A DNA stretch of 35,437 bases from Sphingobacterium sp. (GTDB taxonomy: Bacteria; Bacteroidota; Bacteroidia; Sphingobacteriales; Sphingobacteriaceae). The notes under the pieces were generated by a model that worked only from the letters and a program-made list of their open reading frames with translations, made no database searches and had not been told where the DNA came from. The position numbers were made by a program, and so were the translations under genes. Location of the stretch: positions 1-35,437 of the forward strand of contig JAITLV010000223.1 of NCBI GenBank assembly GCA_031277685.1, read 5' to 3'. Below, in pieces: positions 17,256 to 24,011 of this stretch; position 1 is the stretch's first letter, and each line of letters starts with the position of its first letter.

Positions 17256-17337
17256 ACCCTTTGCCATTCAGACCCCATCCAAAATATTCCCGAGCATTTA
17301 ACCTAACAATCAAAATATGAACTAAATTAAATGAAAC

Positions 17338-17616
17338 ATGGAAAAATTTTTTGAAGAAGTGAAATCTCAATTAAGGGATCTCGTACAGGCCGTTCAGGTC
17401 ATTGCTACGCAAGCACAACAATTAAGCAAGGGTTATCTCGGTACCGCCACCGAGTTAATGGACAACACGGACATAAAATCCTTCTTGAAGATCAGGGATA
17501 CCAAGCTTGGTGAATTAAAAGCACAGTTGCCCATATACAGTCTGGATGGCAAAGATTTTTATTTCAAAGAGGAGGTGATCGCCCATATTAAGGCAAATCC
17601 GAAAAATAGAAAATAG
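17338..17616 (+). CDS. Small helix-turn-helix (excisionase-like) protein
   Basis: A 92-residue protein. The first 45 residues are a helical, glutamine-rich segment (EEVKSQLRDLVQAVQVIATQ). The second half looks like the winged-helix HTH found in many Bacteroidota mobile-element and excisionase-like proteins: a turn IKSFLKIRDTKLGELKAQLP followed by a wing YSLDGKDFYFKEEVIAHIKA. DNA binding is inferred from this pattern. It begins 82 bases after the response regulator and is the first gene of the 17.3-19.6 kb cassette. The spacing to the next gene (362 bases) is large, so it may be transcribed separately. A hairpin just after the stop (17631-17662) could end its transcript. Confidence 0.7.
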   Translation: MEKFFEEVKSQLRDLVQAVQVIATQAQQLSKGYLGTATELMDNTDIKSFLKIRDTKLGELKAQLPIYSLDGKDFYFKEEVIAHIKANPKNRK

Positions 17617-17682
17617 TTCACCCATGCTACTTGCCCAGGTTCGTCGTCCCAGATCTGGGCAAACTTTTACGTCTTGCTAGCT

Positions 17683-17748
17683 CCACACAACAACCTTACT
17701 CCCTCCACACAACAACCTTACTCCCTCGACACAACAAACTTGCTTCCT
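17683..17748 (+). repeat. Three tandem 22-bp repeats
   Basis: A 22-base unit beginning CCACACAACAACCTTAC occurs at 17683-17704 and 17705-17726 exactly, and a third, partly changed copy at 17727-17748 (CGACACAACAAACTTGC...). The period of about two helical turns and the position upstream of a promoter suggest protein-binding sites; LytTR regulators do bind spaced direct repeats. It is not a CRISPR array: no spacers. Confidence 0.85.
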
Positions 17749-17873
17749 TAGTACTTGTTAAGCACAACCGCAAGACAAGCACAATAGCATTGGGCATCCT
17801 ACTTTTCCTTACCATCGTTTTTGATCGTATTTCAACGCAAATAACCGCAATGCAACGTGCTATGGTCGAGCGC

Positions 17874-17904
17874 TTGACAACGGCTATTTCGGATAGCATA
17901 TTTG
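17874..17904 (+). promoter_or_regulatory. Candidate promoter (TTG - 20 - CATATTTG)
   Basis: TTG at 17874-17876 and CATATTTG at 17897-17904 are 20 bases apart, close to the Bacteroidota -33/-7 arrangement, with one mismatch in the TAnnTTTG box. Transcription would start near 17910, about 70 bases before the ATG at 17979. Confidence 0.45.
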
Positions 17905-17978
17905 TATTGTCAACGCAAAATGGGCGCCCAGTTGTGTTGCTGGTAAACAGATTTTTAAATACTCAAAATTCAAACAAA

Positions 17979-18560
17979 ATGGCAAAATCAAAAGATAATA
18001 TCGTGATGCAGGGTGCATCAGGTACCGTAGGTAAGATGCTGGTATTCCGCCAGCGGGGTGATCAGACTGTTATTGCCCGTAGGCCCAAGAAAAACCTGAA
18101 TGCAAAGCCACCAACGACCAAGCAGATCGAAGTGCAGAATAGATTTATGGATGCTTCTTTGTATGCACGCACAGCAATTCAAGATCCCGATTTGAAGGCA
18201 GCCTATCAGGCAAAGGCCAATATCAACCAGACAGCTTACAATGTTGCATTCAAAGATTTCTTTACAGCACCCCTAATCCGGCGATGGGACGATAGTGGGT
18301 ACCAAGGAAATGCAATTGATCAGATCGTAATGATGGTTAAGGATGTGATGGCGGTGGTCAAAATCGAAATACAGATCCTCGATCAGAATGATGCGGTGAT
18401 TGAAACAGGGATTGCGCAGGACATGGATGGGATTGGTGTATCTTGGATGTATCAGGTTCAGCAAGACAATCCAGACTTTTTGCAGGCCAAGTATCTCGTC
18501 ACACTCACCGATACACCGGGGCATCAATATGCGTACGAATTCAAATACGGAGATAAATAG
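17979..18560 (+). CDS. Unknown 193-residue protein, DUF6266-like
   Basis: A protein of 193 residues. It starts MAKSKDNIVMQGASGTVGKM, a pattern like the short Bacteroidota DUF6266 proteins (a GxxGxxG segment, then FRQRGDQTVIARRPKK with a basic stretch, then Q-N-R-F and a helical region). The rest is soluble, with a beta-rich C-terminal half (VVKIEIQILDQNDAVIE, ending YAYEFKYGDK). There is no signal peptide or membrane helix. I chose 17979 because the protein-like sequence begins there and the preceding frame is repeat DNA. It ends seven bases before the DUF5675 gene, so the two are almost certainly in one operon. Function unknown; the family is often found beside DUF5675, hinting at a phage-related or extracellular role. 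Confidence 0.75.
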   Translation: MAKSKDNIVMQGASGTVGKMLVFRQRGDQTVIARRPKKNLNAKPPTTKQIEVQNRFMDASLYARTAIQDPDLKAAYQAKANINQTAYNVAFKDFFTAPLIRRWDDSGYQGNAIDQIVMMVKDVMAVVKIEIQILDQNDAVIETGIAQDMDGIGVSWMYQVQQDNPDFLQAKYLVTLTDTPGHQYAYEFKYGDK

Positions 18561-18567
18561 CAGGCTG

Positions 18568-19038
18568 ATGAGACTCACGCTCAAACGCGTTCGACAGGGG
18601 AAGAAGAGTACCCTGTCTGAACTTTACCGCGATGGCATCTTTCAATGTTACGTGCTCGAAGATAGCCTGCGCGATACCAAGGTAAAAGGACAGACTTGTA
18701 TTCCCATAGGTGTATTTAAACTCGGTCTTAACTATTGGGGGGGAATGAACACGGCCTATAAAAAACGGTTCCCGGATATGCATCAGGGCATGATTGAAAT
18801 AAAGGATATCCCAAATTTTAGCAATGTGTATATGCATATCGGTAATACGCATGAGGATACATCCGGTTGTCTTTTGGTGGGTACTTATTTTCATAAAAGT
18901 AGCGATGCTGATGACTTCGAAGTCTATCAGTCTGCTCAAGCATATCAAGAGCTCTACAAGGCAATCATCGAAAAGGTAAAAAGGGGAGAAGTGACTTTAC
19001 ATATCGAGCATGCTTTTATCAACAAGCCTTTGGCTTAA
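18568..19038 (+). CDS. DUF5675-family protein, possible peptidoglycan-active enzyme
   Basis: A 156-residue protein. Family marks in order: VLEDSLRDTKVKGQTCIPIG (about 29-48), MIEIKDIPNFSNVYMHIGN (about 75-93) and HIGNTHEDTSGCLLVG, with H90, S99-G100-C101. This is DUF5675, common in phages and integrated elements of Bacteroidota. The motif pair histidine ... S-G-C resembles the catalytic histidine and S/T-H/x-G-C of YkuD L,D-transpeptidases, so a role on cell-wall peptides is plausible, but this is an inference and not established for the family. No signal peptide. The start at 18568 lies seven bases after the previous stop. The last codons (NKPLA, TAA) fall in a repeat that recurs 80 bases downstream. 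Confidence 0.85.
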   Translation: MRLTLKRVRQGKKSTLSELYRDGIFQCYVLEDSLRDTKVKGQTCIPIGVFKLGLNYWGGMNTAYKKRFPDMHQGMIEIKDIPNFSNVYMHIGNTHEDTSGCLLVGTYFHKSSDADDFEVYQSAQAYQELYKAIIEKVKRGEVTLHIEHAFINKPLA

Positions 19039-19158
19039 CGAAGTAAGATCTCAATACTAAATACTAATATCTCATTGCCAATAAAAATCGGCTAAAGGTT
19101 TTAAAGCCTTTGGCTTAGCTAGCTGAAATCTAAATACTTATATCTCAATACTAAATAC
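19024..19158 (+). repeat. Duplicated 3'-end and intergenic repeat
   Basis: The 14-base AAGCCTTTGGCTTA, which contains the end of the DUF5675 gene and can fold as a small hairpin, occurs at 19024-19037 and again at 19104-19117. A 17-base segment ATCTCAATACTAAATAC occurs at 19048-19064 and 19142-19158. The order is conserved, so the region appears to be an imperfect duplication of the gene's end plus its downstream DNA. Confidence 0.8.
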
Positions 19159-19166
19159 GAAACAAA

Positions 19167-19451
19167 ATGAATAAAATCATAAACAAAATAGGAAATGTGC
19201 TCCAACTGCTGTTGGCAGCACCAATAAAACTGCCTGGAAAGGCACTAAATATAGCCCGGTATATTGCACTGGGGCTCGGGATCATCGAAACGGTAATAAA
19301 CGAAAAAGACGATGGGTTAGGGGCCGGGGGGGAAGTAGGTCCTGACAACCAATTGGATAATACCAAGCAGTCTACAGTCGGGGCAATACGCAACGATAAG
19401 GAAAGGAAGGACTTGGTACAGCAGAAAGGAGCAAAGGATGAAACACAGTGA
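19167..19451 (+). CDS. Small membrane-associated protein of the cassette
   Basis: A 94-residue protein. Residues about 8-42 form a hydrophobic, partly amphipathic stretch (GNVLQLLLAAPIKLPGKAL, then NIARYIALGLGIIETVI), enough for one or two membrane-seeking helices; the second half is charged, glycine-rich and hydrophilic. There is no cleavable signal with an obvious cut site. I do not recognise the family. Its stop overlaps the start of the next gene by 14 bases, so they are translated together. In the cassette's context a spanin- or holin-partner-like role is one idea; a structural role is another. Confidence 0.7.
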   Translation: MNKIINKIGNVLQLLLAAPIKLPGKALNIARYIALGLGIIETVINEKDDGLGAGGEVGPDNQLDNTKQSTVGAIRNDKERKDLVQQKGAKDETQ

Positions 19452-19605
19452 TATACGATTCTCAGCTATCGGCGGGACGTTATGCAGTATATGGGTCTCC
19501 TTTTCCATCGGTGATCTGCTCTATGGTGCATTGACTGCACTGATAGGTACGCTCATAAGCTTCTTATTGAGCACGGTACTGAATAGGATATTTAGGCGAA
19601 AATGA
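19438..19605 (+). CDS. 55-residue two-helix membrane protein, holin-like
   Basis: ATG at 19438, stop TGA at 19603-19605. The product is 55 residues, starts MKHSDIRFSAIGGTLCSIWV and has two hydrophobic helices (about 8-24 and 27-48) with a short turn containing SIGDLLYG, ending in the basic RIFRRK. This is the size and topology of a class II holin or of a small phage-type membrane protein. It overlaps the 94-residue gene by 14 bases, a sign of translational coupling. It is too short to be called by a length-filtered gene search. Function is inferred from topology only. Confidence 0.65.
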   Translation: MKHSDIRFSAIGGTLCSIWVSFSIGDLLYGALTALIGTLISFLLSTVLNRIFRRK

Positions 19606-19610
19606 TGGTA

Positions 19611-19634
19611 GGGCATCTACACGAGTAGGTGCCC
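19611..19634 (+). other. Hairpin after the holin-like gene
   Basis: GGGCATCTAC (19611-19620) pairs with GTAGGTGCCC (19625-19634), one G-U pair, on an ACGA loop. No T-tract follows. It may mark the 3' end of the cassette's transcript. Confidence 0.5.
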
Positions 19635-19793
19635 ATTGCGAATGGTAATTGGTATTTATACGCCTGAGATGTATTTATACTTTTTTATGCATTGACTGAT
19701 ACGGGACTTGTATTGGACAACCGCTAATGGCATAAAGATTGGATTTACCCTATTGATTTTAATAAAATTTAGATTTACAAATACACATGAACT

Positions 19794-20189
19794 ATGAGAA
19801 AATTTATGCAAACATTGGGCTTAGGAATGCTTATTTTAACAACAGTAATTGCTTTCACATCATGCAGTAAAGATGATGATCCTGCAGACAATAATCTTTT
19901 TATCGGTAAATACGAGGGGAAGATTGCATTTGACGACCTAAAGGATAACAGCAATGATGTATCTTCGGCTGATGGGACAATTACAGTAACGAAAACCGGT
20001 AATACCTACAACTTTGCTTTTGGCAATAGTATCCCCAATCTCAATGGCGTTGACTTCGAAGAGAAAGACAATGTGTTGGTCAATATAGGTTCAGCGGGTA
20101 CTGGTGTGATCCGCATTGATGCGGGAAAATTAACGATCGGTTACACCAAAGATGACAAGGTGTGGACCGCCGATTGTCAACGTAAATAA
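19794..20189 (+). CDS. Small surface lipoprotein of unknown function
   Basis: A 131-residue lipoprotein. The signal ends in FTSC with the acylated cysteine at residue 24. The residues right after it (SKDDDP) are acidic, matching the Bacteroidota lipoprotein export signal that sends lipoproteins to the outer face of the outer membrane. The mature part is beta-rich (IGKYEGKIAFDDL, TITVTKTGNTYNFAFG, GVIRIDAGKLTIGY), with one more cysteine near the end (ADCQRK), and looks like a small beta-sandwich or lipocalin-like domain; no family is clear. A METK-free start and AT-rich leader are normal here. A strong terminator follows, so it is probably a single-gene transcript. Confidence 0.85.
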   Translation: MRKFMQTLGLGMLILTTVIAFTSCSKDDDPADNNLFIGKYEGKIAFDDLKDNSNDVSSADGTITVTKTGNTYNFAFGNSIPNLNGVDFEEKDNVLVNIGSAGTGVIRIDAGKLTIGYTKDDKVWTADCQRK

Positions 20190-20217
20190 CAGAAACATAG
20201 CGCGTATTTCTTTTTGC

Positions 20218-20253
20218 AGAGCCATTTCCATCGGGGAATGGCTCTTTTTTTTT
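20218..20253 (+). terminator. Rho-independent terminator after the small lipoprotein
   Basis: AGAGCCATT (20218-20226) pairs with AATGGCTCT (20237-20245), followed by a run of eight more T's. Confidence 0.9.
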
Positions 20254-20566
20254 ACGTTAATCCTTACTGCATATCCTGCAATAAAACATCTTTCCTGATA
20301 TTGCTGCGTCGATTTTGGAGATACTTAATACTCCTGTTGTCTATATTATTAATCATAAAACAAATGCCTGTCGTAAACAAATAGGTGAACGAGAAATAAT
20401 CGCAAATATTTATGAATATTTCTATTTAAGTATTATATTTTATTATTATATTTATCTTTATAACCTTTTGATAATAAATCTAATAACAGTATGAATTATG
20501 AAAGATAATTTCCGGATTAGTTTAACGTCTTTGTACCAAATTTTGGTTTAATCTATAGTAGATCAG

Positions 20567-20646
20567 GTGCCATTTACGACCATAGTTAAGGTTTGATAGC
20601 TATTTAAAGCAAGAGGTTTAGCTATAAAAGATGCGTAAATAGGCAC
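20567..20646 (+). promoter_or_regulatory. Nested stem-loop element upstream of SusC 3
   Basis: GTGCCATTTACG (20567-20578) pairs with the segment 20634-20646 (CGTAAAT, one bulged A, GGCAC), giving 12 base pairs. Inside it, ATAGCTA (20596-20602) pairs with TAGCTAT (20619-20625). It lies about 80 bases before the -7 box, so it would be outside a transcript from that box unless another promoter is further upstream. It may be a small RNA or a regulatory leader. Confidence 0.4.
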
Positions 20647-20724
20647 TTTGCGTTTTAATATGTGACCTCCGAAACGGGGAAAATATTTAATTAAATAAAG
20701 TCTACTAGTTTTGTAGATTATATT

Positions 20725-20732
20725 TATATTTG
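20725..20732 (+). promoter_or_regulatory. Candidate -7 box for the third SusC/SusD operon
   Basis: TATATTTG fits TAnnTTTG exactly. No TTG lies at the normal -33 distance, so activation by a regulator would be expected if it is used. Confidence 0.4.
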
Positions 20733-20864
20733 CAACCAATTTAATTTATCACGCTATATAATTTTGATATGAAACGATTTTACATGCTCCCCAAACCTCC
20801 ATCCTGAATAACCATTCGAATCACATACTAACAAGAACAATTTTTGTCTAACTAATCACCAAGA

Positions 20865-23800
20865 ATGATATCTTATACCTTTTTTAAATGCAGAGCAGCC
20901 GTTGTAAGCCTGCTGCTGTTACTGCAATTCTTTCTATTTTCCGTAGCAGGGGCACAGGAAAATCAGACTTTTTCAATAGGGGGAAAAGTGACCGACAGCA
21001 CAGGAACTGCATTGGCAGGTGTTGTGGTCAATATTAAAGCCAGACCACAAACCGGCACATCAAGCGATGCCGGTGGTAATTATAAGCTGAATGTGAAAAA
21101 AAATGATATACTCGTTTTCTCCCATGTTGGCTTTCAGTCTGTGGAACGACTGGTACAATCAAATTCGCCCATCAATGTTGTGTTGTCAGAAAACACGGAG
21201 CAACTGGATGAAGTGCTGATCACGGTACCATACGGGCAAGTGAAAAAATCTACATATACAGGGTCTGTCGGTTATATTGACGGTGCCACCATACAAAAAT
21301 CCCAAGTCAGTAATGTGAGTAAAGCCTTACAGGGTACAGTAGCGGGGCTACAGTCTTTTTCTTCGTCTGGGCAACCTGGCTCTGATGCGACCATACGTAT
21401 TCGGGGTATTGGTTCAGTCAATGCTTCCAGTGCGCCGTTGTATGTTGTGGATGGTGTGCCTTATACGGGCAATTTATCATCAATCGCCAGTGCCGATATC
21501 GAGTCTATTTCAGTCTTGAAAGACGCTACTGCTGCGACACTGTACGGTTCACGTGCCGCAAATGGTGTCATCATGATCACCACAAGGCAGGGACGTAAAT
21601 CTGGTCCTGTGATTGATATAACTTCCAAGTTCGGCTTTTCTGATCGCGCACGGAGAGATTATGATCAGCTATCGACAGATGATTATTTTGAGCTGCTTTG
21701 GGAAGCTGTTCGTAACAATAGATTGGACAACGGTCTGAAGGCGGATGCTGCGGCGGAGTATGCTTCAAATAATCTGGCAGGGCTCGTCGGTATCAATCCT
21801 TATGGAACCAAAAATCCGCAACCTGTAGGCACTGACGGAAAATTAAAGGCTGGTCTCAAACCGCTTTGGGATGATAATTGGACGGATGCACTTTCGCAAG
21901 ATGCGCATTTTACCGATGTTAACCTGAATGTCAGTGGCGGTTCTGATAACTCCCGCTATTATGTTTCCGCAGGCTACTTAAATGATCAGGGGGTGGCCAT
22001 AGAATCTGGATTCAAACGCTATACTTTGCGGGCGAATATCAGTTCAAATATCAAAAAATGGCTTGAAGTTGGTGTTAATGTTGCTGGAACACACTCGATA
22101 CAGGACTACCCAAAACAGGATGACTCCAATACTGCAAACGTGATCCTTGTTGGCCGTGCAATACCTTCGTTCTACCCAGTATATGAACGTAATCGGGAAA
22201 CTGGCGCGTATGAGGAAAATAAATTGACCGGTGGCCGTATATTCGATTATGGTGCATATCGGGCAACCTCCTTTGCAAAGTCAAATTTAGCAGGATCGAT
22301 GCCTTACGACCTGAGCCGTACAAAACGCGATGCGGCTACTGTGCGGGGTTACCTACAGATTGCTCCTATCCAAAATCTGACTTTCCGTTCTTCGGCCAAT
22401 CTTGATTATGATAGCCGATTTGGACATAATTATACGAATCCGGAATTTGGTTCCGGACTGGAAAGCGGGGGGAGTGCAAGTAGATCCAATGTGAGATCAA
22501 CGGCTTTCACCTTTAATAACGTCATCAATTATTCCAAAGAAATCAATGGTTTGCATAGATTTAAAGCGCTTGCCGGCCAGGAGTATTATGAGTTTAATAC
22601 ATCCCAGTTTGGCGGTACACGCTCAAAAGTAATTGCTAACGGATTCTTTGAACCTGATGTGGCGGCTGTTCTAAATGACTTTTATGGCAACAGCGACCAA
22701 TACAAATTATTGAGTTTCTTTGGTAGTGGTGAGTATTCGTACAATGATCGCTACTACCTTTCAGCATCCGTACGCTCGGATGGATCATCACGCTTTCATC
22801 CGAACAATCGATGGGGGACATTTTGGTCTGTCGGTGGATCTTGGCGCCTCATTAACGAGAAATTTCTCCAAAACGCAAAAGAGCATGGGCTGAACAACCT
22901 AGGCCTGCGCGCCAGCTATGGTGCCCAAGGCAACGATAATATCGGTTACTACGCTTATCAGGCGCTTTACCTTGTTACGACTAACCTTGGAGAACAAGCA
23001 TTGCGCGCATCGCGTTTGGCAACACCGGATCTCACCTGGGAGACGAATCTAAACTCCAATATCGGTTTGGATTTTGGCTTCTGGAACAATAGATTGAATG
23101 GTTCGGTTGAATATTTCCAAAGACGGAGTAAAAATCTGCTCTTCAATAGGGAACTCGTGCCTTCTACAGGATTCCCTACGATCAGTGAAAATATTGGAGC
23201 CCTGAAAAACTATGGTTGGGAATTTACACTGTCCGGGACACCAATATCCACAAAAGATTGGAAATGGAATTTGTCTGTTAATGCAACGACATATAAAAAC
23301 AAAATCACCTCGCTCCCAAAAGGTGAAATGTGGAGCGGAAATAAAAAATGGATCGTAGGTGGTTCGCTGTATGATTTTTATTTGGCTGAATGGGCTGGTA
23401 TCAATAGGGAAAATGGCCAACCACAATGGTATCGTTATGATGCTGAAGGTAAGAAAATCATTACGGAAGATTATACATCTGTAAAACCAGAAGACCGCAT
23501 CAAAAGTGGTACTTCTCTACCAGATCTCTCAGGTGGATTCCAGTCGAACTTATCCTATAAGAATTTTGAATTGTCAGCTTTATTTTCATACGTCTTAGGC
23601 GGAAAAATCTATAATGGCGACAAGTTGACATTGTATAGTCAAGGTTCGCCTGGTACAAGCTGGAGTGCTGATATGCTCAATCGTTGGACGCCCGAAAATC
23701 CGGATACGGACTTTCCGCGACTGACGACACAGGCGAAAAGCTCATGGACAAGTTCTTCAACACGCTTTTTGGTCAATCGTTCATTTCTGCGTTTGAAAAC

Positions 23801-24002
23801 CGTAACCCTTTCCTATGGCCTTCCGAAAAGATGGATTGCACCAGCGGGATTACAAAGTGTAAATGTATTTCTGCAGGGCGAAAATCTCCTGACTTTCACC
23901 GAAGAACAAGGGTTGGATCCTGAACAGACTTTTGATGGCGGAACATATTTTCGTTATCCAACAATGCGGACGTTTTCTTTCGGGCTTAATGTAAAATTAT
24001 AA
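20865..24002 (+). CDS. SusC/RagA-family TonB-dependent outer-membrane receptor
   Basis: A 1045-residue transporter. Signal peptide (about residues 1-30, ending VAGAQ), carboxypeptidase-D-like domain beginning SIGGKVTDSTGTALAGVVV, plug entry QLDEVLITVPYGQVKKSTYT (TonB-box region reading VLITVPYG instead of VVVGYG), plug motif IRGIGSVNASSAPLYVVDGV near residue 180, SVLKDATAATLYGSRAANGV near 215, and a barrel ending RTFSFGLNVKL. No STN domain. It pairs with the SusD-like gene nine bases downstream. The last residue is leucine rather than phenylalanine, which occurs in the family. The ligand is not indicated by neighbours; the operon runs toward gldM and shares a terminator with it. Confidence 0.95.
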   Translation: MISYTFFKCRAAVVSLLLLLQFFLFSVAGAQENQTFSIGGKVTDSTGTALAGVVVNIKARPQTGTSSDAGGNYKLNVKKNDILVFSHVGFQSVERLVQSNSPINVVLSENTEQLDEVLITVPYGQVKKSTYTGSVGYIDGATIQKSQVSNVSKALQGTVAGLQSFSSSGQPGSDATIRIRGIGSVNASSAPLYVVDGVPYTGNLSSIASADIESISVLKDATAATLYGSRAANGVIMITTRQGRKSGPVIDITSKFGFSDRARRDYDQLSTDDYFELLWEAVRNNRLDNGLKADAAAEYASNNLAGLVGINPYGTKNPQPVGTDGKLKAGLKPLWDDNWTDALSQDAHFTDVNLNVSGGSDNSRYYVSAGYLNDQGVAIESGFKRYTLRANISSNIKKWLEVGVNVAGTHSIQDYPKQDDSNTANVILVGRAIPSFYPVYERNRETGAYEENKLTGGRIFDYGAYRATSFAKSNLAGSMPYDLSRTKRDAATVRGYLQIAPIQNLTFRSSANLDYDSRFGHNYTNPEFGSGLESGGSASRSNVRSTAFTFNNVINYSKEINGLHRFKALAGQEYYEFNTSQFGGTRSKVIANGFFEPDVAAVLNDFYGNSDQYKLLSFFGSGEYSYNDRYYLSASVRSDGSSRFHPNNRWGTFWSVGGSWRLINEKFLQNAKEHGLNNLGLRASYGAQGNDNIGYYAYQALYLVTTNLGEQALRASRLATPDLTWETNLNSNIGLDFGFWNNRLNGSVEYFQRRSKNLLFNRELVPSTGFPTISENIGALKNYGWEFTLSGTPISTKDWKWNLSVNATTYKNKITSLPKGEMWSGNKKWIVGGSLYDFYLAEWAGINRENGQPQWYRYDAEGKKIITEDYTSVKPEDRIKSGTSLPDLSGGFQSNLSYKNFELSALFSYVLGGKIYNGDKLTLYSQGSPGTSWSADMLNRWTPENPDTDFPRLTTQAKSSWTSSSTRFLVNRSFLRLKTVTLSYGLPKRWIAPAGLQSVNVFLQGENLLTFTEEQGLDPEQTFDGGTYFRYPTMRTFSFGLNVKL

Positions 24003-24011
24003 AAGTACAAG

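Larger units (their letters stand above)
17617..17978. other. Repeat-containing leader before the 193-residue protein gene
   Basis: About 360 bases, open in the frame of the following gene, but the encoded residues do not look like a protein start. It carries a hairpin (TTGCCCAGGT 17631-17640 with ATCTGGGCAA 17653-17662), three 22-bp direct repeats and a candidate promoter. Confidence 0.55.
20254..20864. other. Long AT-rich leader upstream of SusC 3
   Basis: About 610 bases with no ORF I would support. It holds a 13-base palindrome centred at 20541 (ACCAAA-T-TTTGGT, 20535-20547), a nested stem-loop at 20567-20646 and a TATATTTG box at 20725-20732, about 130 bases before the SusC start. The region 20400-20480 is extremely AT-rich. 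Together they suggest several regulatory inputs. Confidence 0.55.

Noticed and set aside
17683..17748. Tandem repeats as a CRISPR array
   Set aside because: The 22-base units abut each other with no spacers, and no cas genes are present.
17631..17978. Extension of the 193-residue protein to a start at 17631
   Set aside because: The added residues come from tandem repeats and promoter-like DNA; protein-like sequence starts at 17979.
18400..18567. Extension of the DUF5675 gene to a start at 18400
   Set aside because: It would overlap the upstream gene by 160 bases, and the family's N-terminus begins at the ATG at 18568.
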